A stretch of DNA of 64,000 bases from Pseudanabaena galeata CCNP1313 (GTDB taxonomy: Bacteria > Cyanobacteriota > Cyanobacteriia > Pseudanabaenales > Pseudanabaenaceae). Both the position numbers and the translations under genes were made by a program. Under the pieces are notes generated by a model, which was not told the DNA's origin, searched no databases, and saw only the letters and a program-made list of their open reading frames with translations. Positions 8,114 to 16,959 of the stretch are shown piece after piece; within the stretch, counting starts at the first letter, position 1, and every line of letters starts with the position of its first letter. Where the stretch lies: contig NZ_CP112874.1 in NCBI RefSeq assembly GCF_029910235.1, positions 1 through 64,000 of the forward strand, in the 5' to 3' direction.

Positions 8114-9268
8114 TTATTTTGGACTGAATAGCCAGCCTTTTTTCCAAAAGTAAAATAGCAATCCGCCAGAAATAGACATAATCAACAGCCAAAAGAACGG
8201 ATATCCCAACGGCATCTTTAATTCGGGCATATTCCATGGACTCTCTGTATCAAAGTTCATTCCATAGACTCCCGACACGAAAGTAAGAGGAATAAATACC
8301 GTTGAGATGACAGTCAAGAAGCGCATGATCTCGTTGGTGCTATTGCTCAAAGATGATAGGTAAATATCCATCAAGTTGGCGGCAAGTTCGCGATAGGTCT
8401 CAACCATGTCCATTACCTGTACCGTGTGGTCATAGCAGTCTCTCAAGAAAACCCTTACCTCGCGATCAATCAAAGGGCTTTCTTCGCGAATTAGAGAATT
8501 AATTGCGTCACGCTGCGGCCAAATTGCACGACGGAGCAACAAAAGTTCACGCTTGATTTTATGGATTTTATCGAGAGTTTGGCGGGTGGGATTTTCCACC
8601 ACCTCATCCTGTAAATCTTCGAGACGTTCGCCGTAGTCCTCTAGCACAGGGAAAAATCCATCAACGATCGCATCAATCAAACAATAGGCAAGATAATCAG
8701 CCTTTTGCGATCGGATTACCCCACGATTGCGATGAATCCGCTGACGAATTGGCTCAAACACGTCGTTTTCAGGTTCTTCTTGGACGGTAAGGATGTAGTT
8801 TTTGCCTAAGATTAAACTTACCTGCTCATCATAAAAACCCCGACCATCTTCACGACTCGTCACCATATGTAGAATGATCAATTCCTGTTCCTCAAAGCTC
8901 TCAACCTTGGGGCGTTGAGGAATATTGACAATATCTTCAAGGACTAACTCATGTAATTTAAACACTTTGCCTAAACGTTTTAAGACTTCTTCAGAACCCA
9001 AGCCTTGCACATCGACCCATGAGACTGATTGGCTATCTAGATAAGGAAAGCATTCTTCTGGCGTAGCAAGCTGAATGCCTAGAGCTTCATCGGCATTGTA
9101 ATCAATCAAGAAGATATTGGGAATAGTCGCATCTTCATCAATGATCAGCGTTCCTGGTGGACTACCTGGTTCGGGTTCATTGAAGTCATAAAACTCTAAT
9201 TCTTCATCATTTTCTTCAGAATCATCTTCGATAGGGCTAGGCTTAAATCTGGCGGGGTTGTGAAGCAT
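8114..9268 (-). CDS. corA: Magnesium/cobalt transporter CorA
   Basis: A 384-residue CorA-type divalent cation channel of the inner membrane. The acidic cytoplasmic N-terminal region (1-60) is longer than in E. coli CorA. A long helical region (about 200-310) leads to two C-terminal transmembrane segments, FLTVISTVFIPLTFVSGVYG and YPFFWLLIMSISGGLLFYFW, separated by the signature GMN (336-338) that forms the selectivity filter. The basic C-terminus (WKKGWLFSPK) is also typical. It is transcribed alone on the minus strand, diverging from the glycosidase at 9402. No Mg-responsive leader is evident upstream. Confidence 0.95.
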   Translation of the reverse strand: MLHNPARFKPSPIEDDSEENDEELEFYDFNEPEPGSPPGTLIIDEDATIPNIFLIDYNADEALGIQLATPEECFPYLDSQSVSWVDVQGLGSEEVLKRLGKVFKLHELVLEDIVNIPQRPKVESFEEQELIILHMVTSREDGRGFYDEQVSLILGKNYILTVQEEPENDVFEPIRQRIHRNRGVIRSQKADYLAYCLIDAIVDGFFPVLEDYGERLEDLQDEVVENPTRQTLDKIHKIKRELLLLRRAIWPQRDAINSLIREESPLIDREVRVFLRDCYDHTVQVMDMVETYRELAANLMDIYLSSLSNSTNEIMRFLTVISTVFIPLTFVSGVYGMNFDTESPWNMPELKMPLGYPFFWLLIMSISGGLLFYFWKKGWLFSPK

Positions 9269-9401
9269 GGTGAAGCGGTCATGAAATACACTTGTCAGTG
9301 TGCCACATTGTTAAGCCAAGTTCGTCTATGAAAACGCGGATAGTATAGGATTTATTTCTGAGCAGTCTCCTTAAATTACTGGGATTACCATTTTTTAGTC
9401 T

Positions 9402-10982
9402 ATGAAATACAAAAGAAATCTAAGCAAGATCAATAAATTTAATTTGTTGGCGATCGCCTCTATTAGCATCTTAAACTCAGCTTTTGCAGTAAAAGCGATC
9501 GCGGGATCTTTACCAGATAAAATTCTGTGGGGCAAGCCTACCTGTGATGTGAGCAAGGCGGAAATTTTGCGAAAACATGAATTACGAAAATCAGCTTTAG
9601 TCATAAATCCTAGTAACACTAATGCTCAATCGCAATATCAGGCTATTGTCCAAAAACATAAGTCAGAATTACAAGCCTGTCGCGATCGCAGCAAACCCCA
9701 AACGCAAGCCACTTGGGTAAGGCTATATCCCAATGATGTTAAGTCAGGCGTTTTGGAGGATGTTTTCGACAAAATGGTAAATCGTGGCTATAACCAAGTT
9801 TTTGTCGAAGTCTTTTATGATGGGCGCGTCTTGCTCCCTGTAGCCGATAATCCGACACCTTGGCGATCGGTAATGGAGGAAGCAGTCAAAGCAGGAGAAG
9901 TGCCTGCGGATTACGATCTATGGCAAAGAGCGATCGAGATTGGCAGAGAACGAGGACTCAAGGTTTATGGTTGGTCATTTGCAATGAATTTTGGCTATGG
10001 CTATAGCGAAATCAGGGGGAAAGCGGGGGCTTTGGCTCTGAATGGTAAAGGGGAAAATAGTATTGCCAATACCAATTTCAATCGCAACTTGGTTAGCAAT
10101 GGACGTGCTTTTTATGAAGATGCCTATGAAGTTGATCACTTATTTGTCGATCCCTACAGTGCGATCGCTAAAGCCGATCTGACAGCCGCTGTCAATGCTT
10201 TGATCAAACGCAATCCTGACGGGATGGTATTTGACTATGTGCGCTATCCCACTAATTCCACGGGTGAATTGATTAATAACGTCAAACAACTTTGGATTCA
10301 TGGACAATCTTCGCGATCGGCTTTGCTCAATAGCATTGACAATAAAAATGTGCGTGAGCTAATGGCTCTCTATCTCAAAAATGGAGATATCACGGCTGAT
10401 GATGTGATTCAGACTGAGAAAAAAATGGCGGAAGCGATCAATGTGCAACCGACTAACATTAAAAATCCTAGAGAAACTGCGGCGAACACAAAAAGGCTGC
10501 TCTGGAATATTGCTACTAATCACGCTCATCGAGGGGTGATTAATTTTGTGAATACAGTTACTCTTCCCCTCCAGCAAAGTAATATGCCGATTGGCACGGT
10601 GTTCTTTCCTAATGGCAATCGTGCTGAGGCAGGTCGGTTCGATCCGAAAATGCAGCCATGGGATCGGTTCCCTAAGTCCATGGAACGTCATCCAATGACC
10701 TATGCACTTTGTGCTGATGGTCAATGTGTTGCGGAACAAGTGGCTGAGGTTGTCCGCCAATCTGCCCCTGAGACTTTAGTTTGTCCAATCTTAGCGGGGA
10801 CTTGGGGACAGGGATTTGATGGACATCCTAGCTTTGAGATTCAAACGCGAGCTATCCTTGCTAGACAACCAAAGATTAATTGCATCAGTCACTTTGTCTA
10901 TTCATGGATGGAACCTGAAAGCGATCGCCTTCGCAAATTTGGAAAAGCTACAGGCTTAGAACCAGCAACTATCCCCAACTAA
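9402..10982 (+). CDS. Exported glycoside hydrolase family 10-like (GHL10/DUF187-type) protein
   Basis: 526 residues. An N-terminal signal-like segment with a basic start and hydrophobic core (1-35) suggests export. The catalytic-type TIM barrel begins near 105 with TWVRLYPNDVKSG and continues with MVNRGYNQVFVEVFYDGR, a GLKVYGWSFAMNFGYG strand and VDPYSAIAKADLTAAVNAL. MVFDYVRYPTNS carries the Asp-Tyr-x-Arg-Tyr-Pro motif typical of this group. The C-terminal part includes SHFVYSWMEPESDR. Related proteins are annotated as family 10 glycosylhydrolases, with peptidoglycan or polysaccharide as possible substrates; activity is not established. It appears monocistronic and diverges from corA. Confidence 0.85.
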   Translation: MKYKRNLSKINKFNLLAIASISILNSAFAVKAIAGSLPDKILWGKPTCDVSKAEILRKHELRKSALVINPSNTNAQSQYQAIVQKHKSELQACRDRSKPQTQATWVRLYPNDVKSGVLEDVFDKMVNRGYNQVFVEVFYDGRVLLPVADNPTPWRSVMEEAVKAGEVPADYDLWQRAIEIGRERGLKVYGWSFAMNFGYGYSEIRGKAGALALNGKGENSIANTNFNRNLVSNGRAFYEDAYEVDHLFVDPYSAIAKADLTAAVNALIKRNPDGMVFDYVRYPTNSTGELINNVKQLWIHGQSSRSALLNSIDNKNVRELMALYLKNGDITADDVIQTEKKMAEAINVQPTNIKNPRETAANTKRLLWNIATNHAHRGVINFVNTVTLPLQQSNMPIGTVFFPNGNRAEAGRFDPKMQPWDRFPKSMERHPMTYALCADGQCVAEQVAEVVRQSAPETLVCPILAGTWGQGFDGHPSFEIQTRAILARQPKINCISHFVYSWMEPESDRLRKFGKATGLEPATIPN

Positions 10983-11099
10983 ATTCAAAGGGAACCTATA
11001 GCGTTTTTCAGTCTAGTGAACTATGTGGTTTGCTTTCCCGCCTTTGGCGAGGAAACAAACCTTTGTAAGTAGCACATAATAATTAAAACCTAAAACCAG

Positions 11100-11134
11100 A
11101 AGCTGTCCCGCCCGCTACGCGGGCGGGACAGCTT
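11100..11134. terminator. Perfect GC-rich palindrome after the glycosidase gene
   Basis: A perfect 16-bp stem (AAGCTGTCCCGCCCGC pairing across loop TAC) lies 118 bp after the glycosidase stop. It may act as a factor-independent barrier, though there is no clean T-run. The 367-bp gap 10983-11349 holds this hairpin and the repeat at 11229-11331; no gene is supported there. Confidence 0.6.
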
Positions 11135-11228
11135 ACTAGGTTAAGCCTTATGGCGTAGCCATTTTGTGTTCTGGTGTAAGCAAGAAATATGCGATCGCGC
11201 TATGATGTCAATCTCATCATTCTTACAC

Positions 11229-11331
11229 CAATTACCAAGCAAACCAACCACAAGAAAATCTTTAAAAAGGTTGCAAATCAACCTTTTTAAAGATTTTCTT
11301 AGTTTGTGCTTGATCGCAAATTGCTGTAGAT
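11229..11331. repeat. Dispersed hairpin repeat, copy 1 (conserved flanks, variable stem)
   Basis: A perfect 22-bp stem (11252-11273 with 11279-11300, loop CAAAT) lies between the conserved flanks ACCACAAGAAAAT on the left and ATTTTCTTAGTTTG...GCAAATTGCTGTAG on the right. The copy at 30354-30455 has nearly the same flanks but a different inner stem. It sits immediately upstream of the Hsp70-family gene and could influence its transcription. Confidence 0.7.
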
Positions 11332-11349
11332 AACTAATCAAGGATAATT

Positions 11350-12981
11350 ATGAGCGCAATCTCCATTGACTTTGGTAGTAGCAACACCGTGATTGCACGA
11401 TGGAATATTGCTACAGATCAACCTGAAACAATGATTTTTGAGGAGCTTAATCGTCCTGCGCCTTTAAATGGGCTTGTACCTTCGTTAATATATGTGCAGA
11501 ATGCTCAAACGGAAATAGTCGAAATCGGTCAGCGCGTTATCGATCAAGGCAAAGATCGCTCTCAACCAAGATTATTTAGTCAAATCAAACGGCGGTTGGC
11601 GGCTAATGTAAATTATGTTCCTAAGCTTGATGGCGTGAAAGTGACACCTGAATGGCTAGGCAGTCAATTTTTACGTGAAATATCAAAGAAACTGCGATCG
11701 CAACAAATCTTTCCATCGGAAATCATCTTGACTGCGCCTGTCCAGTCTTACGAAAAATATTTACGCTGGCTAGAGGAATGCAGTAGTGCGATATTTGCGC
11801 CAAATTTACCGACATTACCATCACCTCGGATTCGGATTCTTGATGAACCAACGGCTGCTGCTCTCGGTTATGAAGCGATCGCACCTAGTGCTTTAGTGTT
11901 AGTCATCGACTTTGGGGGCGGTACATTGGATTTATCACTGGTGCGGCTGCCTAAGGGTGAAAATGTCGCAAAGTGGGGAGAGCAAATCGGTGTCAATCGC
12001 AGTGAATGGACAGAATATCAAGCAGAAGCGATCGCCAAAACTGGATATACAATTGGTGGCGAAGATATCGATCAATGGTTAGTCCAAGATTATTTAGAAA
12101 GAAGTGAAGATGGCACTAATGGAAGTGAAACAAACAATCTGAATATTCTTAAATTTTTAATGGAACGAATTAAGATTAACCTATCGGAAGTAGAAACCGC
12201 TTCCGAAATCTTTTTTGATCTAACTACGCAATCTACTACTGAAATCACCTATAGTCGTCAGCAATTAGAAAAGATACTAGACTATAAAGGTTTTTATCGG
12301 GTTCTCCAATCAGCAATCGATGAATTAATCAATCGCGCTTTTAATAAAGGAATTCTCAAAGGTGATATTAAACATATTCTCTTAGTTGGCGGTTGTACAT
12401 TGATTCCATCGGTGGTTTTGTTTGTCGAAGACTATTTTAAAATGGGGAAAGTTTATAGTCATAAGCCCTTTGAAGCGATCGCCCATGGAGCCTTAATGCT
12501 CAGTCAAGGCGTGAGCCTTCAGGACTATCTCTTCCATTCCTATGCGATCCGCTATTGGGATCGTGCTGCGGAGCAATGGAAGTATCAACCCCTATTTCGG
12601 CGTGGGCAAGTTTATCCGACTCGTCGCCCCGTAGAGTTACTACTTAGAGCGACCCAACCAAATCAACCCGAAATTGCTCTTACCATTGGCGAAATTGAAA
12701 GTCGTCCTACAGGTGCAGCAGAAGTCAGTTTTGATGGAGATCGCCTTGTGATGCAGTTTGATCAAAAAGCCAAAGAAACTTTTCAGCCATTACAGTCTGA
12801 TGCTAATGGGGCAGGAATGCCACAGGCGATCGCTCTGCTCGATCCTCTTGGTCAGCCCGACTGCGATCGGCTCAAGGTTTTATTTAGCATTAGTGAAAAA
12901 CGCGAGTTATTGGTTACAGCGATCGATCTACTCACTCAACGCCAATTATTAACTAATCATCCTGTCGCCAAACTGCAATAG
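11350..12981 (+). CDS. Hsp70 family protein (DnaK-like ATPase, short form)
   Basis: 543 residues with an actin-like ATPase domain: phosphate-1 loop SIDFGSSNTVIARW at the N-terminus, phosphate-2 VLVIDFGGGTLDLSLVRL near 190, and the adenosine motif HILLVGGCTLIPSV near 340. The C-terminal 170 residues do not look like a canonical DnaK substrate-binding domain. Proteins of this kind are common in cyanobacteria beside true DnaK copies; clients are unknown. The ATG follows AAGGATAATT, a weak ribosome-binding site. It is convergent with the gene at 13029, with a shared hairpin between them. Confidence 0.88.
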   Translation: MSAISIDFGSSNTVIARWNIATDQPETMIFEELNRPAPLNGLVPSLIYVQNAQTEIVEIGQRVIDQGKDRSQPRLFSQIKRRLAANVNYVPKLDGVKVTPEWLGSQFLREISKKLRSQQIFPSEIILTAPVQSYEKYLRWLEECSSAIFAPNLPTLPSPRIRILDEPTAAALGYEAIAPSALVLVIDFGGGTLDLSLVRLPKGENVAKWGEQIGVNRSEWTEYQAEAIAKTGYTIGGEDIDQWLVQDYLERSEDGTNGSETNNLNILKFLMERIKINLSEVETASEIFFDLTTQSTTEITYSRQQLEKILDYKGFYRVLQSAIDELINRAFNKGILKGDIKHILLVGGCTLIPSVVLFVEDYFKMGKVYSHKPFEAIAHGALMLSQGVSLQDYLFHSYAIRYWDRAAEQWKYQPLFRRGQVYPTRRPVELLLRATQPNQPEIALTIGEIESRPTGAAEVSFDGDRLVMQFDQKAKETFQPLQSDANGAGMPQAIALLDPLGQPDCDRLKVLFSISEKRELLVTAIDLLTQRQLLTNHPVAKLQ

Positions 12982-12988
12982 TCTTCAC

Positions 12989-13025
12989 CGTTTTTGTGGT
13001 GCGGCTTCGCCGCGCCACAAAAACG
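12989..13025. terminator. Bidirectional hairpin between convergent genes
   Basis: A 17-bp nearly perfect stem (CGTTTTTGTGGTGCGGC, loop TTC, GCCGCGCCACAAAAACG) with T-rich arms on both sides. It lies between the stops of the Hsp70-family gene and the minus-strand gene at 13029, so it can terminate both. Confidence 0.75.
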
Positions 13026-13028
13026 TTT

Positions 13029-13709
13029 TTACAGCGCCAGTTCTAATAAAAAGCCCACTCGGCTGTCATAGATTAAAGGCGATCGCCGCCATTCAATTTT
13101 TGTACCTAAGCGTAAATTATTCGTAATTGCATAACTAGAAGCCAAGGTAGTCGTACTCATCTCCAGACTGCCACTGGGAGATGTAAAAGTATGGCTCAGT
13201 CGCAAATCCGAACTTTGGGGTGATAAAACTAAAATTCCCTGCAATCCTAAGTCTAATCCTGAAATTTGGGGACGATCTAGTTGATTAAATTGGCGATATC
13301 CCACAATTGGCGAAACATTCCAATAGGAACCTAATGGCAGAACATAGTAACGAATATTTGCTTGAAGTTCACTCTCACGACCACTAAACTCGGTTTGATA
13401 GCTACCACTGATAGTCAAAGGCGATCGCCCCACAAACAGATCCTCAACTCCCGCCTCAACACCCAAAGAATTATCGCGTGAGGTAAGTCCAACCCGCAGC
13501 TTGGTATTAAAGCTAGGAATACTATAAATATCTTCTAAAAGATTAGGCGGTTGATCTAACCAACGCTGTAATACAGGACTACTCTCGATCACTTGCCGAT
13601 CTATTTCTAAATCATTGGCTCGCTGTGACATTTTGGCATCGCCATAGGCTGCGGTGCTAATACCAAAGAAAGAAATTGCAGCTATCGCGATCGCCCAAGT
13701 TTTTGTCAT
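13029..13709 (-). CDS. Exported protein with beta-barrel-like pattern, unknown function
   Basis: 226 residues. The N-terminus is a clear signal peptide (MTKTWAIAIAAISFFGISTAAYG). From about 65 on, alternating hydrophobic and polar strands (LRVGLTSRDNSLGVEAGVED, LTISGSYQTEFSG, LQANIRYYVLP, LGLQGILVLS) end in an aromatic- and leucine-rich last strand, FLLELAL. That pattern suits a small outer-membrane beta-barrel, which is inference from periodicity only. No family is recognised. It is convergent with the Hsp70-family gene and ends next to the shared terminator. Confidence 0.75.
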   Translation of the reverse strand: MTKTWAIAIAAISFFGISTAAYGDAKMSQRANDLEIDRQVIESSPVLQRWLDQPPNLLEDIYSIPSFNTKLRVGLTSRDNSLGVEAGVEDLFVGRSPLTISGSYQTEFSGRESELQANIRYYVLPLGSYWNVSPIVGYRQFNQLDRPQISGLDLGLQGILVLSPQSSDLRLSHTFTSPSGSLEMSTTTLASSYAITNNLRLGTKIEWRRSPLIYDSRVGFLLELAL

Positions 13710-13865
13710 AGATTTTCAGACTGTCTGCCAAAGGTTAAATTAATAAGTAAGCATACATAGATAATTATGCACGCATATTCTCGTATTCAGCCCCTAGATT
13801 CAACCGCCAAAATACCTTTTAGCCAAAGTAGCAACAGCTATAGTTTTGCCGCAATTCTCATTATG

Positions 13866-13962
13866 AAACCGATTTTGGTGTTTCCAGCGCCTTCGGCGCT
13901 GGAAACACCAAAATCGGTTTTTTGAAAGCCCGCCAACGGCGGGCTTTCAAAAAACCGATTTT
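13866..13962. repeat. Two overlapping perfect long palindromes sharing one arm
   Basis: Palindrome A: 26-bp arms at 13866-13891 and 13895-13920, loop TTC. Palindrome B: 25-bp arms with loop AAC (13935-13937), its left arm starting near 13910 inside the right arm of A. The segment AAACCGATTTT therefore occurs three times in alternating orientation. Only one of the two stems can form at a time, as in an attenuator-like switch. They sit in the 359-bp gap 13710-14068, upstream of the subtilase; the rest of the gap shows no gene. Confidence 0.85.
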
Positions 13963-14068
13963 TATAATGAAAATTACTGATAGTTTTGAGTAGCACTAAA
14001 CACTACTAGAAGTTTTTGATTATCCTAGTAATATTTGGCGGTAATTTTGGCGCAAAATATTATAGGCA

Positions 14069-15745
14069 ATGAGGGCGATAAAAATGCGTAGGTCAGGTTG
14101 GGTTGTTGGTTGGGTTTTGATCAGCCTGTCTATTGGCTCCGAAAGTTGGGCGATCGACAAGTCAACGGATCGTCAAGGCATTGATGCACGCACCTTACAA
14201 CAACCACCCTACAACCTGACTGGCAAAGATATATTTGTTGGACAAGTTGAGCTAAGTCGTCCTAGTCGTTTTGCAGTAGATAAAATTTCCAATAAACTTT
14301 TACAACTTGATCGCATAATTGTTCAGCCCTACGAAGTCTTTTTTCGTGATGGTAAAGCAATCCCTAATCGCAATGTCGATGATCACTCAGCCCAAGTTGC
14401 CGCAGTAATCATTAGCCAACATAAAATTCGGCGTGGTGTTGCCCCAGACGCTAGATTGCTATCTTCGGCATATTCTCAACGCCGTCAAGATGGACAACCT
14501 GAAGCTTGCATTGCCGCTCAACATGTCGCTCGACAATACAACAGTACCGTTCGCGCCATAAATTTTAGCTTTGGTGAACTCCTCAGCGAAGATCCGCGCC
14601 CCAAAGCAACACTCGATGGTGGAGCTTTACTAACCCTATGCGTTGATTGGATTTCCTCTACCTATAACACTTTGCCAATTGTGGCTGGAAACCAAGGTAA
14701 AGGTGGTATACCAATTCCCACCGATCTTTACAACGGCTTTACTGTTGGGTTTACTCGTGAAGTCAATGGCATTTATCGCCAGCTAGATCGCGGCAATCTG
14801 ATTGATGAGCCATATCTCGATCGCAACAGCAATGGCAAGTACGATCAAGGTGAAGTCTTTAGTGACCTGAATAAAGATCAGAAATGGACGGCAGGAGTTG
14901 AAAGCCCCATTGATGGCAGAAGATCGATGGCGATACTAGCCCCCGGCAATAACCTCCAACTACCTACCTTGCAGGGTAAATTCAAAAATGCTAATGGCTC
15001 TAGTTTTGCGACTCCCCATGTGGTTGGGGCGATCGCCCTATTGCATGAATATGCTAATCGTCAAATTGCAAGCGGCAAATGGAGCATTGACGCACGTCGC
15101 CATGAGCTAATCAAAGCCGTATTAATTAACTCTGTTGACAAGATCCAAGATCGCGGCGATGGCAAAATCCTCGGTATGTCTAAGACCATTCTTGATGCAT
15201 TTGGCAAAACATGGCTCGACACCGAAGCCTATCCAAATCGGGCGATCCCCCTTAGTCGCAGTCTTGGCGCAGGACAACTCAATGCCTATCGAGCTTTTCA
15301 ACAATATCAAGCAGGACAGCAATCTCCAATTAATGGATCAGGTAATATTTCGGCGATCGGTTGGGACACAAATATTGTTGAAGCTGATAAATATCAAGAA
15401 TATGTCTTTAGCGATCCGTTAGTTGCCGATAGCTTTATTTCGGCAACCCTAACTTGGGATCGCCAAGTCAAGCTAAACGACAAAAATGGTAATGGATTAT
15501 TTGATATTGGCGAAGGCTTTACCGATCAAGGCTTTAATAAAATTGAGTTGTACTTAATGCGATCATCCGATACCGATATTTCTCAAAGTATCTGGTCATC
15601 GGTAAGTCAAATTGACAACTTACAGCATATTTTCATAAAAATCCCCACCACAGGCAAATACAAACTCAGAGTTGTATTTAAATCACCCCAGACAAATAAC
15701 TTAAATCAGCGCTACGGCTTAGCTTGGTGGGCAAAATCCACATAA
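14069..15745 (+). CDS. S8 family subtilisin-like serine peptidase, catalytic Asp replaced by Glu
   Basis: 558 residues with an N-terminal signal peptide (about 1-28). The subtilase core begins near 52: FVGQVELSRP has Glu61 where the catalytic Asp normally stands. The His motif is DDHSAQVAAVI (His106), the oxyanion Asn is in VAGNQG (Asn208) and the Ser motif is NGSSFATPHVVGA (Ser312). Two Ca-loop-like segments, DRNSNGKYDQGE (251-262) and DKNGNGLFDIGE, suggest calcium binding. The C-terminal 130 residues resemble a pre-peptidase beta domain. ATG at 14084 is an alternative start. It ends at a strong terminator. It is likely secreted or periplasmic, possibly for protein turnover. Confidence 0.85.
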   Translation: MRAIKMRRSGWVVGWVLISLSIGSESWAIDKSTDRQGIDARTLQQPPYNLTGKDIFVGQVELSRPSRFAVDKISNKLLQLDRIIVQPYEVFFRDGKAIPNRNVDDHSAQVAAVIISQHKIRRGVAPDARLLSSAYSQRRQDGQPEACIAAQHVARQYNSTVRAINFSFGELLSEDPRPKATLDGGALLTLCVDWISSTYNTLPIVAGNQGKGGIPIPTDLYNGFTVGFTREVNGIYRQLDRGNLIDEPYLDRNSNGKYDQGEVFSDLNKDQKWTAGVESPIDGRRSMAILAPGNNLQLPTLQGKFKNANGSSFATPHVVGAIALLHEYANRQIASGKWSIDARRHELIKAVLINSVDKIQDRGDGKILGMSKTILDAFGKTWLDTEAYPNRAIPLSRSLGAGQLNAYRAFQQYQAGQQSPINGSGNISAIGWDTNIVEADKYQEYVFSDPLVADSFISATLTWDRQVKLNDKNGNGLFDIGEGFTDQGFNKIELYLMRSSDTDISQSIWSSVSQIDNLQHIFIKIPTTGKYKLRVVFKSPQTNNLNQRYGLAWWAKST

Positions 15746-15770
15746 AAAGCCTCGCGTCGCGAGGCTTTTT
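15744..15770 (+). terminator. Factor-independent terminator after the subtilase gene
   Basis: A perfect 13-bp stem AAAAAGCCTCGCG, one-base loop T, CGCGAGGCTTTTT, starting at the stop codon. The T-run on the plus strand makes it a classic intrinsic terminator. A second small hairpin follows at about 15799-15821. Confidence 0.85.
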
Positions 15771-15832
15771 ATCCCAAAACATAACTCTTTAAAAGATAGT
15801 GCGGCGCGAAGCGCCACACTACATCACTATCA

Positions 15833-16477
15833 CTATTTAGGTGCAGATGCGTTAGGACGCACAAAAGCAGCATCTACAAAACCTAGCTCAAATAACTGTT
15901 GATAGGCTTGTGCACCCAAATCACGAGTTGGAGCTTGGCTACGAATTAACTGAATTAGCAAAGGTACAGCTAATTCAGGCTGATTTTTAGCCCGATAGAC
16001 TACAGCAAGCTGATAAGTCGCCTCATCGCGTAACTGAGCCGTTTGTAGAGCCTTACGACGATGACTATCAGAAATGCGATTATCAATTCCTGAAAAACTC
16101 GTCGTTAACTCTTGATAAAAATTTGATAACTGGTTAAACACTTGACGGGCATCTTGCAACTTAGTGACAGCTTGATCGTAATTTTGCTGACTAATTGCGG
16201 TCATCGACTCCGACATCAATCGCTGTCCACCCGAAATACTAAACACACTACTCTCAAGAGAATTGGGCTTAGTCGGCTCTACAGGCTGAGCTTGGGGAGA
16301 AGCGACGGGCTGTGACTGGGCTAGAAGTTGTTCTGCTGAAGCAGAATTTGGCGCGATCGCTCCTAGAGACAGCAAAGCAGCAGAGACAAGAGAAGCAACT
16401 GCGGCTGGGAAAGCAAACTGAAACGGGCGAGGCTTAGCGAAAGATGTGGACATAGGTTGCAAATTCTGGATGCTCAC
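15833..16477 (-). CDS. Exported helical-repeat (TPR-like) protein, unknown function
   Basis: 214 residues. After a basic start, a hydrophobic segment (FAFPAAVASLVSAALLSLGA) followed by an Ala/Ser-rich cleavage region indicates export. A Gln/Pro-rich linker (50-75) leads to helical pairs resembling TPRs: SESMTAISQQNYDQAVTKLQ and EATYQLAVVYRAKNQPELA. I do not recognise a named family. It is divergent from the ATP synthase operon, and the 482 bp between them carry the AT-rich spacer and the hairpin at 16699. A role in the cell envelope is only a guess from location and fold. Confidence 0.75.
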   Translation of the reverse strand: MSIQNLQPMSTSFAKPRPFQFAFPAAVASLVSAALLSLGAIAPNSASAEQLLAQSQPVASPQAQPVEPTKPNSLESSVFSISGGQRLMSESMTAISQQNYDQAVTKLQDARQVFNQLSNFYQELTTSFSGIDNRISDSHRRKALQTAQLRDEATYQLAVVYRAKNQPELAVPLLIQLIRSQAPTRDLGAQAYQQLFELGFVDAAFVRPNASAPK

Positions 16478-16698
16478 AAAAAGTAATGAGTTTTAGGAGA
16501 CCACTTAGTTCTAAAAAATAAATTTAAAATTAAAGATTTAATTTAATTTTTTAATTTAATTTTTTAAGCATTCGTCTAAAACTTTTTGCTATGGTAACAC
16601 CCCACCATAGACGAAATACCTATTAAAAGTATCCGCCAAAAAGTATAGGAGGGTGATTTCTGCTGCCACACACAGCCTATTGAGGCTTTAGGCGGTTC

Positions 16699-16747
16699 AA
16701 AGAAATTTTTGAAATCGCGGCTTTGCTGTGATTTCAAAAATTTCTTT
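16699..16747. repeat. 23-bp-stem hairpin in the leader region of the atp operon
   Basis: Arms 16699-16721 and 16725-16747 around loop TTT pair along their whole length, with two G-T wobbles near the tip (ATCGCGGC against GCTGTGAT). Wobbles that keep an RNA stem but break perfect DNA symmetry suggest selection on the RNA form. The gap 16478-16959 also holds an AT-rich tract (16511-16566) and must contain the atp promoter, which I cannot place. Confidence 0.7.
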
Positions 16748-16959
16748 GGGTTTTAATTCAGTTCAAAGCGCCATACCTATTTGTTGAAGAGTTGTAAAGC
16801 AAATGTGACATCTTGCGTGATATGCTTAGCAACGGTGTAGGCAGCTACATCCAAGTTTTTGGACACCCATTTTCGTTACTATCCTCAGTAACAGTTCTTC
16901 ACTCAAATCACTCAAATAATCAGCAAATCTCGCTAAAAAGCAGCCACTAAAAGTCAACA

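Noticed and set aside
10359-10760. 133-codon frame antisense to the GHL10-type gene
   Set aside because: Overlaps a conserved catalytic region on the other strand and shows no family motif.
11141-11341. 66-codon minus-strand frame in the gap before the Hsp70-family gene
   Set aside because: It reads through the dispersed hairpin repeat, so it is repeat sequence rather than a gene.
13766-13924. Open frame starting at ATG 13766
   Set aside because: Half of it is the long palindrome; no codon pattern or homology is visible.
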